64,000 nucleotides of DNA from Flavobacterium aquidurense (GCF_001404985.1 NZ_JRLF01000006.1:124001-188000); one strand, 5' to 3'. Positions 44,973 through 55,640 are shown, numbered from the stretch's first letter. Numbers and translations are program-made. The notes: generated from the sequence alone by a model not told the origin.

Positions 44973-46646
44973 TTATTTATCGGTAACGCAACCTGTAGAA
45001 GCGCTTGAAACCGATCTTGCATATTTAAGCAAAACTCCTTTTGTAACTTTTAGCGGTGGCTGAACCCAAGCCGCTTTACGAGCTGCAAATTCTTCGTCAG
45101 ATATTTTCAGGTCGATTGTATTTTTTACAGCATCGATAGCGATCAAATCACCATCTTTTACTAAAGCAATACCGCCACCATCATAAGCTTCTGGTGTTAT
45201 GTGTCCTACCACAAAGCCATGTGAACCTCCAGAGAACCTTCCGTCTGTAATCAGAGCACAGCTGCTTCCTAGTCCCGCACCAATAATAGCCGATGTAGGT
45301 TTTAGCATTTCAGGCATCCCCGGACCACCTTTTGGTCCACAATACCTGATGACGACTACATTACCCGGTTTTATTTTTCCAGCCTCAAGACCTGGAATTA
45401 CTTCAAACTCACCTTCAAATACAACAGCAGGACCTTCGAAATATTCTCCTTCTTTTCCACTGATTTTTGCTACAGCACCTTCAGAAGCAAGATTTCCGTA
45501 TAAAACCTGAATATTTCCTGTTGGTTTTAATGCTTTTTGAATTTCATGAATTACTTGCTGACCATCTTGTAAATCCGGAGTCGATGCTAAGTTTTCAGCA
45601 ACAGTTTTTCCTGTTACTGTTAGACAATCTCCGTGAATAAGTCCCGCTTTCAATAAATATTTCATTACAGATGGAATACCTCCAACTTCATGAATATCTT
45701 CCATCATATATTTACCACTTGGCTTCATATCTGCCAAAACTGGTGTTCTGTCATTAATTGCCTGAAAATCATCTAAGGTAATTTCGATATCAACAGCGTG
45801 AGCCATTGCAATTAAGTGCATAACTGCATTTGTAGAACCTCCTAAAACTGCAACAATTGTAATTGCATTTTCAAAAGCCTTGCGAGTCATGATATCTCTT
45901 GGCTTAATATCTTTTTCTAATAAAATTTTTATTGCTTCACCTGCCGCAAGACATTCATCTCTTTTTTCCTGACTTAAAGCAGGATTTGATGAACTGTAAG
46001 GTAAACTCATTCCTAATGCTTCAATTGCAGAGGACATCGTATTTGCAGTATACATTCCGCCACAAGCACCAGCTCCCGGACATGCATTTTGAATTACACC
46101 TTTAAAATCTTCCGGAGTAATTTCTCCTTTTACTTTTTTGCCTAAAGCCTCAAAAGCAGAAACAATATTCAAAGATTCACCTTTCCATTTTCCAGAGTGA
46201 ATTGAACCTCCGTAAACCATCATCGACGGGCGGTTTAATCTACCCATTGCAATTAATGCACCAGGCATGTTTTTATCACAACCAGGAATAGCAATTACAC
46301 CATCGTACCATTGTGCTCCCACAACTGTTTCTATAGAATCTGCAATTACATCACGCGAAACAAGTGAAAAACGCATTCCCTCAGTACCGTTCGAAATTCC
46401 GTCACTTACACCAATGGTATTAAAAATAAGTCCGACCAGATTTACATCCCAAACACCTTTCTTAACATCTTTTGCGAGATCGTTCAAGTGCATGTTACAA
46501 GTGTTACCATCGTAACCCATACTAACAATACCAACTTGTGCTTTTTTCAAATCTTCTTCAGTTAAACCAATACCGTACAACATGGCTTGCGCTGCAGGTT
46601 GTGTTTGATCTTGAGTGATGGTTTTGCTGTACTTATTTAATTCCAT
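44973..46646 (-). CDS. ilvD: Dihydroxyacid dehydratase
   Basis: 557 residues. The iron-sulfur cysteines and active-site segments are visible: [37 protein letters not shown], and [20 protein letters not shown]. It dehydrates the dihydroxy acids in Ile and Val synthesis. It is the first gene of the ilvDBNC operon and its expression should be set by the attenuator at 46677-46805. Confidence 0.96.
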   Translation of the reverse strand: MELNKYSKTITQDQTQPAAQAMLYGIGLTEEDLKKAQVGIVSMGYDGNTCNMHLNDLAKDVKKGVWDVNLVGLIFNTIGVSDGISNGTEGMRFSLVSRDVIADSIETVVGAQWYDGVIAIPGCDKNMPGALIAMGRLNRPSMMVYGGSIHSGKWKGESLNIVSAFEALGKKVKGEITPEDFKGVIQNACPGAGACGGMYTANTMSSAIEALGMSLPYSSSNPALSQEKRDECLAAGEAIKILLEKDIKPRDIMTRKAFENAITIVAVLGGSTNAVMHLIAMAHAVDIEITLDDFQAINDRTPVLADMKPSGKYMMEDIHEVGGIPSVMKYLLKAGLIHGDCLTVTGKTVAENLASTPDLQDGQQVIHEIQKALKPTGNIQVLYGNLASEGAVAKISGKEGEYFEGPAVVFEGEFEVIPGLEAGKIKPGNVVVIRYCGPKGGPGMPEMLKPTSAIIGAGLGSSCALITDGRFSGGSHGFVVGHITPEAYDGGGIALVKDGDLIAIDAVKNTIDLKISDEEFAARKAAWVQPPLKVTKGVLLKYARSVSSASTGCVTDK

Positions 46647-46676
46647 TATTGTATTATTTTATTTTAATTTTTATTC

Positions 46677-46707
46677 AAAAAAAAACCTTCCAGTATTTGG
46701 AAGGTTT
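46677..46707 (-). terminator. ilv attenuator terminator hairpin
   Basis: On the minus strand AAACCTTCCA (46698-46707) pairs with TGGAAGGTTT (46683-46692), a perfect 10-bp stem with a 5-nt loop, followed by a run of nine T. It stands between the leader peptide and ilvD (31 bp before its start). Confidence 0.92.
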
Positions 46708-46730
46708 CTAATATAGTTTTTCAATTATAT

Positions 46731-46805
46731 TTATACCATTCCCAGTGCAGATGTGTGAATCACATTGACAACAAAGACAGAAGTAATAATAATTGAGATT
46801 TGCAT
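46731..46805 (-). CDS. ilv operon leader peptide (Ile/Val-rich)
   Basis: A 24-codon frame, ATG at 46803-46805, TAA at 46731-46733. It contains IIITSVFVVNVI, and in total five Ile, five Val and one Leu among 24 residues. The terminator starts 23 nt after the stop codon. The last codons GGA-ATG-GTA provide GGAATGGT (46735-46742), which can pair with the 5' arm of the terminator (one bulged base). So ribosome stalling at Ile/Val codons should permit the antiterminator, and full translation should mask it and allow termination. It was too short for routine gene calling. Confidence 0.88.
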   Translation of the reverse strand: MQISIIITSVFVVNVIHTSALGMV

Positions 46806-46824
46806 TCTTTATTTTTTAGTGACA

Positions 46825-46832
46825 CAAAAGTA
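46825..46832 (-). promoter_or_regulatory. -7 element of the ilv operon
   Basis: TACTTTTG on the minus strand fits TAnnTTTG, 19 bp before the leader ATG. No well-spaced -33 TTG was found, so it is a partial promoter match. Confidence 0.5.
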
Positions 46833-46914
46833 TGAAAACTAATAGGACTAAAAAAATAAAATCTCAACATTTCACATACTTCTTGTTATTTATTTCATTA
46901 TTTTAATAAAAAAC

Positions 46915-48033
46915 CTAAACAATTGTCGATTGACCGATATGAACATTGTCATTATTAAAATATAGCAAGTCATCTTTGCTGAAAATAAAATTAGAAACAA
47001 ATTCCCCTACTTCATTTGTACCGAATTTTGAATCTGGTTTTAAATCAACTGTAACAACTTTATACTCGATAGCTTTTTCCACTGCTTCATAAATTACATT
47101 TGCCTCTTTAAACAAACCAAAATGTTCTAACAACATTGCAGCCGATAAAATAGAAGCAATTGGGTTGGCAATATTTTTTCCTTTTGCCTGAGGATAAGAT
47201 CCGTGAATAGGTTCGAACAAAGCATTTTTTTCACCTAAAGAAGCCGAAGCCAATAAACCAATAGAACCCGTAATGACGCTCGCTTCATCTGATAAAATAT
47301 CTCCAAATAAATTCTCTGTCAAAATCACATCAAATTGTTTTGGATTTAATATCAGCTGCATTGCTGCATTATCAACGAATAGAAAATCTAAAGCTACATC
47401 CGGATAATTCACACTCACTTTTTGAACTACTTTTCTCCACAATCTTGAGGTTTCCAAAACATTTGCTTTGTCTACCATTGTTAGTTTTTTGCGTCGGTTT
47501 TGTGCCGATTTAAAAGCTAAATGTGCAATTCTGGTAATTTCTTCTTCTGAGTATTCGCATAAATCCGAAGCATGTGTTCCTTCTTCATTTAATGTTTTGG
47601 CTCCAAAATAAGCTCCGCCTGTTAATTCTCTGAAAATAGTAAAATCAGCTCCTTCGATAATTTCTCTTTTTAAAGGAGAAGCATCGATCAATGATTTATA
47701 CGGTTTTATAGGACGAATATTAGCAAATAATCCCAGTTCTTTACGAAGCCTTAATAAACCCTGCTCCGGACGAACTTTTGAATTTGGATTGTTATCATAT
47801 TTAGGATCCCCGATAGCACCAAACAAAACTGCATCTGTGTTTAAACAAAGATTTAAAGTCTGCTCCGGCAATGGGTTTCCTGTTTTCTCAATAGCAATTG
47901 CCCCCATGAGAGCTTCTTCAAATACAAATTCATGATTGTACACCTCACCAATAGCATATAATGCTTTTTTGGCTTGTAAAATTACTTCCGGTCCAATTCC
48001 GTCTCCTGGTAAAACTGCTATTTTCAAATTCAT
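46915..48033 (-). CDS. leuB: 3-isopropylmalate dehydrogenase
   Basis: 372 residues. Family marks: LPGDGIGPEVILQAKKALYA, RELTGGAYFGAKT, VDKANVLETSRLWRKVVQ, and TENLFGDILSDEASVITGSI. It oxidises and decarboxylates 3-isopropylmalate with NAD+ in leucine synthesis. It follows leuA by 71 bp. The leuC and leuD genes are not in the window. Confidence 0.94.
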   Translation of the reverse strand: MNLKIAVLPGDGIGPEVILQAKKALYAIGEVYNHEFVFEEALMGAIAIEKTGNPLPEQTLNLCLNTDAVLFGAIGDPKYDNNPNSKVRPEQGLLRLRKELGLFANIRPIKPYKSLIDASPLKREIIEGADFTIFRELTGGAYFGAKTLNEEGTHASDLCEYSEEEITRIAHLAFKSAQNRRKKLTMVDKANVLETSRLWRKVVQKVSVNYPDVALDFLFVDNAAMQLILNPKQFDVILTENLFGDILSDEASVITGSIGLLASASLGEKNALFEPIHGSYPQAKGKNIANPIASILSAAMLLEHFGLFKEANVIYEAVEKAIEYKVVTVDLKPDSKFGTNEVGEFVSNFIFSKDDLLYFNNDNVHIGQSTIV

Positions 48034-48104
48034 AACGTCTCGTTCTTTATGTATTTAAATCTTTTTTTCTTTGTTCTATTTTCTATTTGCTATTCTCTTT
48101 TCAA

Positions 48105-49286
<1,182 letters not shown>

Positions 49287-49315
49287 TTATTTAATGTAAT
49301 TTCACATCTTGATAA

Positions 49316-49323
49316 CAAATATA
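49316..49323 (-). promoter_or_regulatory. -7 element of leuAB
   Basis: TATATTTG on the minus strand, 29 bp before the leuA start. No clear -33 partner. No leader peptide is seen here, unlike ilvD. Confidence 0.5.
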
Positions 49324-49435
49324 TATTGTACTTCTTCAGTATGAAATTCATTTTAATGAAATTATACTGTTCATAACACAATTTATAACGAACTAAATAA
49401 CTAAAAATCAATAAGTTATATTATTATATTTTACA

Positions 49436-50980
49436 ATGGCTAACCATCAAAAAGATTTCTTATTTGTATTAATAAAATCGCTTTCTAAATCCGAAAAAAG
49501 ACAGTTTAAGATTTTTGCAAGCCGTTTAGAGACGAGTTCAAATACGAAATTCATTGAATTATTTAATATTCTGGATAAATCTGAAACCTACGATGAAAAG
49601 CTTATCCTAAAAAGCGGAATCATCAAAAAAGTACAGTTATCTAACTTAAAATCATACTTGTACAAGCAAATTCTGGTTAGTATCCGACTGAATATTCCGA
49701 GTCAGAACATTCGTTATCAATTGCGTGAACAAATAGATTTTGCCGGTATCTTATATAATAAAGGCTTATATAAACAAAGTTTGAAGATTCTGGACAAGAC
49801 AAAAATCATCGCGCTGGAAAATGACGAGAAATATATGGCGTATGAAATTGTGGAATTCGAAAAACTAATCGAATCACAATATATTACACGAAGTATTCAG
49901 GGACGTGCAGACGAATTGGTTATTCAGGCAAAAGAATTGAATTACAGAAATACAATTTCAAGCAAATTATCGAATCTATCGCTTCAGCTTTACGGAATCA
50001 TGCTAAAAACCGGTTATGTAAAGAATGATGAGGAATATAAATATATTGATGATTATTTTAATAAACATATTGCCAAATTAGACGAAACGAAGTTTGGTTT
50101 CCGTGAGAAATACTGGTTTTATAATGCTAATTTATGGCGCAGTTTTCTGGTTCAGGACTTTTTAGCCAGTTATAAATATGCTTATAAATGGGTTACGTTG
50201 TTTTATGATAATCCAAATATGATTTACCAGAATCCTGTATTTTTCCTTAAAGGAAATCATTACTTTCTGGAATCCTTATATATGCTGAAATACAAATCAA
50301 ATTTCAAAAAATACCTATCACTTTTAGAAGAAACAATTCAGGATGAAAAATTTCCGGTAAATGATAACATTGCATCATTATCATTTCTATATGTTTATAA
50401 CAATAAACTAAACCTGCACATTCTGGAAGGTACTTTTGCCGAAAGCGAATATTTGATTCCTGAGATTTTAGAAAAAATAAAATTACATAGCGAGCATCTT
50501 GATGAACATCACGAGATGTTGTTTTTCTATAAAATAGCTTCTATTTATTTTGGAAATGAAAAATATACCGAATGCATCTTTTATCTCGATAAAATCATCA
50601 ACAACAAGAACTTAAGCATGCGTGAAGATCTAATGTGTTTTGCGAGACTTTTGTCTTTAATAGCGCATTATGAATTAGGAAAAGATTATTACTTAGAAAA
50701 TCATCTTAAGAATACGTATAAGTTTTTACTGAAAATGAATGACTTACACGAAGTACAAAAAGAAATCATTAAGTTTTTAAGAAACTTAAATAACTTTTAT
50801 CCTGCTGATATTAAAAAAGAATTTAAAAAAATGCACGCACGTTTCGTTGAACTCGAAAAGAATACCTACGAAAAAAGAGCATTCTTATATCTTGATATTA
50901 TATCCTGGCTGGAAAGCAAAATCGAGAACCGAAAAATTGCTGATATTATTAAGGAAAAAGCAAAATTTAATAGCCGATAG
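49436..50980 (+). CDS. Helical-repeat (TPR-like) cytoplasmic protein
   Basis: 514 residues, no signal peptide. Long runs of paired helices are seen, for example GILYNKGLYKQSLKILDKTK and IASIYFGNEKYTECIFYLDK, the spacing of TPR-like repeats, but no clean consensus. The N-terminus (DFLFVLIKSLSKSEKRQFKI) is a distinct helical head. The function is unknown; I recall similar proteins in other Bacteroidota. It is divergent from leuA and ends at a strong hairpin. Confidence 0.75.
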   Translation: MANHQKDFLFVLIKSLSKSEKRQFKIFASRLETSSNTKFIELFNILDKSETYDEKLILKSGIIKKVQLSNLKSYLYKQILVSIRLNIPSQNIRYQLREQIDFAGILYNKGLYKQSLKILDKTKIIALENDEKYMAYEIVEFEKLIESQYITRSIQGRADELVIQAKELNYRNTISSKLSNLSLQLYGIMLKTGYVKNDEEYKYIDDYFNKHIAKLDETKFGFREKYWFYNANLWRSFLVQDFLASYKYAYKWVTLFYDNPNMIYQNPVFFLKGNHYFLESLYMLKYKSNFKKYLSLLEETIQDEKFPVNDNIASLSFLYVYNNKLNLHILEGTFAESEYLIPEILEKIKLHSEHLDEHHEMLFFYKIASIYFGNEKYTECIFYLDKIINNKNLSMREDLMCFARLLSLIAHYELGKDYYLENHLKNTYKFLLKMNDLHEVQKEIIKFLRNLNNFYPADIKKEFKKMHARFVELEKNTYEKRAFLYLDIISWLESKIENRKIADIIKEKAKFNSR

Positions 50981-51009
50981 ATTTATTTTTGGCGTTTTAT
51001 TGAAATAAC

Positions 51010-51053
51010 AAACCCGACAGGTTTTTTTAAATCTGTCGGGTTTACTTTTTTTT
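51010..51053. terminator. Hairpin terminator, AAACCCGACAG copy 1
   Basis: AAACCCGACAG (51010-51020) pairs with CTGTCGGGTTT (51033-51043), and a T-run follows. It serves the helical-repeat gene on the plus strand and can also serve the Cys-rich peptide gene on the minus strand. Confidence 0.88.
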
Positions 51054-51258
51054 ATCTGCAATAGCAGCAAGTAGATGTTCCTGCAAGACAAACATCACCT
51101 CTTCCGGGTGTATTTGATAAAACTCCACCTGCTTCTCCGCACAATCTGTCGCATAAACCTATAGTTGGATTTACGTATGGGAGACCCCCGCCAATTATAA
51201 ATTTCTGTGCATTTTTACTTAAAATTTCAATGTTTCTTAGGTTTTTTAGGTTTTTCAT
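51052..51258 (-). CDS. Cys-rich peptide with double-glycine leader (bacteriocin-like)
   Basis: 68 residues. The first ~25 (MKNLKNLRNIEILSKNAQKF then IIGGG) form a basic leader ending in a double glycine at 23-24 or 24-25, as in peptides exported by ABC transporters with a C39 peptidase domain. The core of about 43 residues has six cysteines (36, 40, 57, 64, 65, 67) and many glycines. It resembles Bacteroidota bacteriocin-like peptides. No transporter or modification enzyme gene is near, so its export route is unknown. Confidence 0.7.
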   Translation of the reverse strand: MKNLKNLRNIEILSKNAQKFIIGGGLPYVNPTIGLCDRLCGEAGGVLSNTPGRGDVCLAGTSTCCYCR

Positions 51259-51422
51259 AATAGCATGATTTGATTTGTTCCTACTCTATTAGCTTTTCGG
51301 AATACGCTTTTTTAAAACATAACTGAATTAACTCACTTATGTTCAGATCATTGTCGTCTAAGTTAAAAAATAAAAAGGTAATATTCGTACAAATAAAACA
51401 AAACATAATGATATTAAACGAC

Positions 51423-51455
51423 AAACCCGACAGGTTTTTAAAACCTGTCGGGTTT
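51423..51455. terminator. Hairpin terminator, AAACCCGACAG copy 2
   Basis: AAACCCGACAGGTTTT (51423-51438) and its complement (51440-51455) make a 16-bp stem. It lies 36 bp past the stop of the M1 peptidase gene. The same core hairpin occurs at 51010-51043. Confidence 0.88.
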
Positions 51456-51490
51456 ACTAAACTCCAACGAATTATAATTTGTTTTAAACT

Positions 51491-53146
51491 TTATTCAACA
51501 ATATTAGAACTTGTTACATAGAAATTCTTATCGACTGCTATAGTTCTATTTTCGTTTGTTGTTTTTTCAGATTTCCATTCCGTTGTTGGTTTCAACCAAA
51601 TTTCTTCACCGTTTAAAGTTACTTTTACCGGCATATCAAATTTAGAAACACAATTAGTCCAGTGATATCCAAAAGATCCATTTTTAAAAATATATTCAAA
51701 AACCGGAATTTGAGTTGTGGTCAGGTATTGCGCATAAACTCTGTTAAAATTAATTCCTGATTGATTGTTTATATAATCTTCGATTTGTTTAGAAGTAACC
51801 GTTTGGTGGTAAAAAGTACTGTTTAAACCTCTTAAAATCGATTTCCATTTTGCATCATCGTTAATTATCTGACGGATCATGTGCAGCATATTTGCTCCTT
51901 TTGGATACATATCGCCAGATCCTTCATTATTTACATCATAATTACCAATGATTGGTTTGTCATTTTTAATTCCTTTTCTACATCCAATTACGTATTCTGC
52001 CGCAGCATCTTTTCCATAATAATATTCAAGAAACAAACTTTCAGAATAGTTGGTAAAACTCTCATGAATCCACATATCTGCAATATCTTTGTATGTAATA
52101 TTATTCGCAAACCACTCATGACCGGACTCATGGATAATGATAAAATCAAATTTTAGTCCCCACCCTGTTCCGCTTAAATCGCGCCCCAAATAACCGTTTT
52201 TATAACCATTACCATAAGTTACGCTGCTTTGGTGCTCCATTCCTAAATAAGGTGCTTCGACTAATTTATAACTGTCTTCATAAAAAGGATAAGGTCCAAA
52301 CCAATTCTCAAATGCTTTTAACATTCTTGGAGCATCTTTAAATTGTTCTTTGGCAACGGCTAAATTATCTCTTAAAACATAGTAATTACAATCTAAATCT
52401 CCTTTTTCTCCTTTAAACTTTTCAGAGAAATTTACATAATCGCCAATATTTATATTTACGCCATAATTATTAATTGGATTCGAAACATACCAATTAAAAG
52501 TTTTAGTACCGTCTTTTTCTTTTTTAACGCTTTTTAATCTTCCGTTTGAAACATCTGTTAAATCTCCGGGAACATTTACGCTGATTAACATATTCTCTAC
52601 TTCGTCGTACATATGATCCTTACAAGGCCACCAAACACTGGCGCCCAAACCCTGACATGATGAAGCTATAAAATCCTTTCCGTTTTTATCTTTTTTCCAG
52701 GTAATTCCTCCATCCCACGGTGGATTAACCGCTTCCTTTGGTTTTCCTCCAAAAGAAATTACGATTTCCTTTGTTTCACCTACTTTTTGATTTGCTGTTA
52801 ATTCAATAAAAAAAGCGTTTCCGTCCCTTTCAAACTTCAATTCTTTTCCGTCCTGCGTTACTTTATAAATCTGCATAGGTTCCTGCAAATCAATTTGCAT
52901 TTTATTGTAAGCAGTCAAAACTGTATAACGAACGGTATTTGATCCTGTAATAGTTTTTTCTTTTGGATTTACCTTAACATCTAGATGATAGTATTTTAAA
53001 TCCCACCAGATTCTTTCTTTTGTAATGCTTCCGCGTAAAGAGTCCTGATGTGTAAAAACAGTTTCTGACTTATTTAGAAGTCCTTGTGCATTGGCTGTAG
53101 AACCAATTAAAAAGGCGATAAAAACGCCGCCAAAGTATTTTTTCAT
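51491..53146 (-). CDS. M1 family metallopeptidase (aminopeptidase N-like)
   Basis: 551 residues from the ATG at 53144-53146, which gives a good signal peptide (MKKYFGGVFIAFLIGSTANAQ); an ATG nine codons earlier is less likely. The zinc motif is HESGHEWFANN followed by the ligand glutamate in MWIHESFTNYSESLF, and the substrate-binding motif is YLGMEHQSSVTYGN. It should cleave amino-terminal residues in the periplasm or outside. It is shorter than classic M1 enzymes and lacks the C-terminal helical cap. Confidence 0.9.
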   Translation of the reverse strand: MKKYFGGVFIAFLIGSTANAQGLLNKSETVFTHQDSLRGSITKERIWWDLKYYHLDVKVNPKEKTITGSNTVRYTVLTAYNKMQIDLQEPMQIYKVTQDGKELKFERDGNAFFIELTANQKVGETKEIVISFGGKPKEAVNPPWDGGITWKKDKNGKDFIASSCQGLGASVWWPCKDHMYDEVENMLISVNVPGDLTDVSNGRLKSVKKEKDGTKTFNWYVSNPINNYGVNINIGDYVNFSEKFKGEKGDLDCNYYVLRDNLAVAKEQFKDAPRMLKAFENWFGPYPFYEDSYKLVEAPYLGMEHQSSVTYGNGYKNGYLGRDLSGTGWGLKFDFIIIHESGHEWFANNITYKDIADMWIHESFTNYSESLFLEYYYGKDAAAEYVIGCRKGIKNDKPIIGNYDVNNEGSGDMYPKGANMLHMIRQIINDDAKWKSILRGLNSTFYHQTVTSKQIEDYINNQSGINFNRVYAQYLTTTQIPVFEYIFKNGSFGYHWTNCVSKFDMPVKVTLNGEEIWLKPTTEWKSEKTTNENRTIAVDKNFYVTSSNIVE

Positions 53147-53326
53147 ACGAATTAAATATTTGCTTTTAACCAAAATAAAGAAGGTAATTCAACCTGCTTT
53201 AGCTAGAACAAATGTAAACATTCGAATCAAGTTTTGAATAATTTTATACTACGTCTTCCCACTATTTAATGTTAAATTTCATTTATTCTTCTGTATTTTA
53301 GCCTATCCAAATCATTTATACTATTT

Positions 53327-54025
53327 ATGAAAATTAGTACAATCACTTTTGTTCTGTGCCTGATGTACGCGACAATAAATTACTCCCAAAATATTCCTGT
53401 TCACAAAACAATTGAAAAATTAAGTATTGACGGAGATTTATCAGACTGGAAAACTCCATTTTCAGGTCCGTTTGTAATTCATAATTCCGGCGAAAGCGCT
53501 ACACAAAACACTTTTGTTTCACTTTCGTGGAATGATGAAAATCTTTATATCGCCTATCGTTGTACCGATTCTAAAATCATAGGGAAAGTTCAAAAGAAAG
53601 ATTCACAAATTTTCAATACAGATGATTTGATTGAGATTTTTATAGATCCAGATGGTGATGGTCAAAATTATATAGAAATTGGTGTAAATGCATTTTCTTC
53701 TAATTATGATATGGTTCTTAAATGTATTTCACCACTTTGCGGTGGCTGGAATACGAGTATGGCTTTTGATATTTCAGGATTAGAAACCGTAAGTAAAATA
53801 ACTGCCGAAGGGTATAATACAGAAATCAAGATTCCGTTTTTTAGTTTGAAAACTGTTAAAAATGGAAATTTCACAAAGCCAAAAGCTGGAACAAAATGGA
53901 GAGGAAATGCTTTTAGAATTGATTACGGTAATCTTACTGAATATCTTGCCTTACAACATTATAAGAGTTTAAAATATGGCTTTCACCAACCGGAAGAATT
54001 TGCGGTTTTTGAGTTTATGGAGTAA
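53327..54025 (+). CDS. Secreted CBM9-like (carbohydrate-binding) protein
   Basis: 232 residues with a signal peptide (MKISTITFVLCLMYATINYS). The CBM9/DOMON-type fold is seen: LSIDGDLSDWKTPFSGPFV, VSLSWNDENLYIAYRCTDSK, LIEIFIDPDGDGQNYIEIGV and TEIKIPFFSL. Such domains bind sugars or haem, or are found alone in Bacteroidota. No enzymatic domain is attached. Divergent from the M1 peptidase gene. Confidence 0.8.
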   Translation: MKISTITFVLCLMYATINYSQNIPVHKTIEKLSIDGDLSDWKTPFSGPFVIHNSGESATQNTFVSLSWNDENLYIAYRCTDSKIIGKVQKKDSQIFNTDDLIEIFIDPDGDGQNYIEIGVNAFSSNYDMVLKCISPLCGGWNTSMAFDISGLETVSKITAEGYNTEIKIPFFSLKTVKNGNFTKPKAGTKWRGNAFRIDYGNLTEYLALQHYKSLKYGFHQPEEFAVFEFME

Positions 54026-54037
54026 CGTTGAAATGGT

Positions 54038-54090
54038 ACGCGGATGACACGGATTCGCTAAAGCGAAAACGCAGATTTAGGCGGATTTTT
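54038..54090 (+). repeat. Short intergenic repeat, ACGCGGAT family (second copy)
   Basis: ACGCGGATGACACGGATT, then GCTAAAGC, then ACGCAGATTTAGGCGGATTT: the same ordered pieces as the copy at 22300-22349. Confidence 0.7.
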
Positions 54091-54114
54091 TCTCTCTTTT
54101 ATTAACCACATTTT

Positions 54115-54145
54115 TTGTCGTGCTGAACAAAGTTGAAGTCCTGCT
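54115..54145 (+). repeat. Dispersed short repeat, GTCGTGCTGAAC type
   Basis: TTGTCGTGCTGAACAAAGTT (then GAAGTCCT) is a variant of the sequence at 29551-29578. Confidence 0.6.
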
Positions 54146-54189
54146 AAGTGATTAAACAGACTTACTTAATAGTTTTTTTTTATCTTTAC

Positions 54190-54792
54190 TTAATAAAACT
54201 GTGGTATCAAATTAAATTTAACTTCAGAATAAGGCACATCATTAGCGACTAAAAATTTAAAAACCTTATTATCTTCTTTCATTTTATAGATTTCAAATAT
54301 AGACTTATTAGACTCTATATGAATATTTTGTAAAAACCTATCATTTAAATCTCCATAAACTTTATAAGTTTGTAAAAACATTGAGATTCCTTCTTTTAGA
54401 ACTTTAGGATTAGTAAACTCTTCTGGAAGAAATATATTTATAAAAGAATCATTATCTACATATATCTCGCCGGTACTATCATTGATTGGGCTAAAATTAC
54501 CACTAGGTGACTTTTCTAAAAACAAAATTAATCTCTGACCAGTTTTTAGCTCTTTAATTCTTGGATCACAAATCCATTCTTTCCAGATCGAGACCTTGAT
54601 TTTTAAGGCTGATCTCCCTTTTACAAACTGGCTTATTGTAAATTCATATTCATTCTTTGAAACTTTAGAAATTGTCCCATCAACTATTAAATCTGACTTT
54701 GCAATAACAATTGAATATGGTACTTCACGCTTCTTAAAAGCGTAATTAAAACAAGTATTTAACAGCATCAACAAACAGATATACAACTTCAT
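54190..54792 (-). CDS. Secreted protein of unknown function
   Basis: 200 residues with a probable signal peptide (MKLYICLLMLLNTCFNYAF). The central region has beta strands (IVDGTISKVSKNEYEFTISQ, KIKVSIWKEWICDPRIKEL, GQRLILFLEKSPSGNF) that recall OB-fold-like secreted proteins (TIMP/NTR-like), but no family is certain. A single gene between the CBM9-like gene and the his operon. Confidence 0.6.
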   Translation of the reverse strand: MKLYICLLMLLNTCFNYAFKKREVPYSIVIAKSDLIVDGTISKVSKNEYEFTISQFVKGRSALKIKVSIWKEWICDPRIKELKTGQRLILFLEKSPSGNFSPINDSTGEIYVDNDSFINIFLPEEFTNPKVLKEGISMFLQTYKVYGDLNDRFLQNIHIESNKSIFEIYKMKEDNKVFKFLVANDVPYSEVKFNLIPQFY

Positions 54793-54922
54793 AAAAGAAT
54801 ATTTAGAGAAATTAAATGTACTTTTTTTTCAAATATTAAACACAAAAAATTGCATTATGTTTAAAACTATAATAGTTATAAATCACAATGCAACTTTATT
54901 TTCTTTTTTCTTTAAAACTAAA

Positions 54923-55519
54923 CTACTTCTGACGTTTCTTCAACACATCAACAACATCATTCAATTCAAAACCTTTTGCCTGAAGTAAAATTAAGTAGTG
55001 AAATAACAAATCGGCGCTTTCGCTTAAGAATAAATCATCATTATCATCTTTGGCTTCGATAACTACTTCTACAGCTTCTTCACCTACTTTTTGAGCAATT
55101 TTATTAATTCCTTTTTCGAATAATGAAGCTACATAACTTTTTTCAGAATCGGCATTTTCTCTACGGGTTTTGATAGTGTTTTCTAACTGAGAAATAAAAC
55201 CGTAATTTTCTTTATTTTCTTCTTGCCAGCATGTATCAGCGCCTGTGTGACATGTAGGTCCCACTGGTTTTGCCTGAATTAAAAGCGTGTCGCCATCGCA
55301 ATCATTTTTGATGTCTACCAGATTCAAAAAGTTACCACTTTCCTCGCCTTTTGTCCAAAGTCTTTGTTTTGAGCGGCTAAAGAAAGTTACTTTTTGAGTT
55401 TCTATTGTTTTCTGTAGCGATTCTTCATTCATATATCCCAGCATCAAAACATTTTTTGTTTCTGAATCCTGAATAATTGCCGGAATCAATCCGTGTGCGC
55501 TTTTTATATCTATGTCCAT
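54923..55519 (-). CDS. hisI: Phosphoribosyl-AMP cyclohydrolase / phosphoribosyl-ATP pyrophosphatase
   Basis: 198 residues, a fusion (hisIE). The cyclohydrolase half (1-~110) has FFSRSKQRLWTKGEESGNFL and the zinc site PVGPTCHTGADTCW; the pyrophosphatase half has YVASLFEKGINKIAQKVGEE and AVEVVIEAKDDND. It carries out steps two and three of histidine synthesis. It is the last gene of the operon, 121 bp after hisF, with a palindrome in the spacer. Confidence 0.96.
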   Translation of the reverse strand: MDIDIKSAHGLIPAIIQDSETKNVLMLGYMNEESLQKTIETQKVTFFSRSKQRLWTKGEESGNFLNLVDIKNDCDGDTLLIQAKPVGPTCHTGADTCWQEENKENYGFISQLENTIKTRRENADSEKSYVASLFEKGINKIAQKVGEEAVEVVIEAKDDNDDLFLSESADLLFHYLILLQAKGFELNDVVDVLKKRQK

Positions 55520-55538
55520 AATTATTGTAGATTTTAGT

Positions 55539-55552
55539 CCCGAAGCTTCGGG
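55539..55552. repeat. CCCGAAGCTTCGGG palindrome in the hisF-hisIE spacer
   Basis: A perfect 14-nt palindrome of the CCCGA...TCGGG type, like the one between ilvB and ilvN. No T-run follows in the operon's direction. Confidence 0.75.
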
Positions 55553-55640
55553 TTCAGATTTTATATTACTGAATTTCTATATTTTTTATTTCTTTCTTCT
55601 TGATTCTTTGTTCTATTTTCTATACTCTAAACTCTATTTT

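Noticed and set aside
45199..45510. Plus-strand frame of 103 codons inside ilvD
   Set aside because: It is fully antisense to a strongly conserved gene and has no motif of its own.
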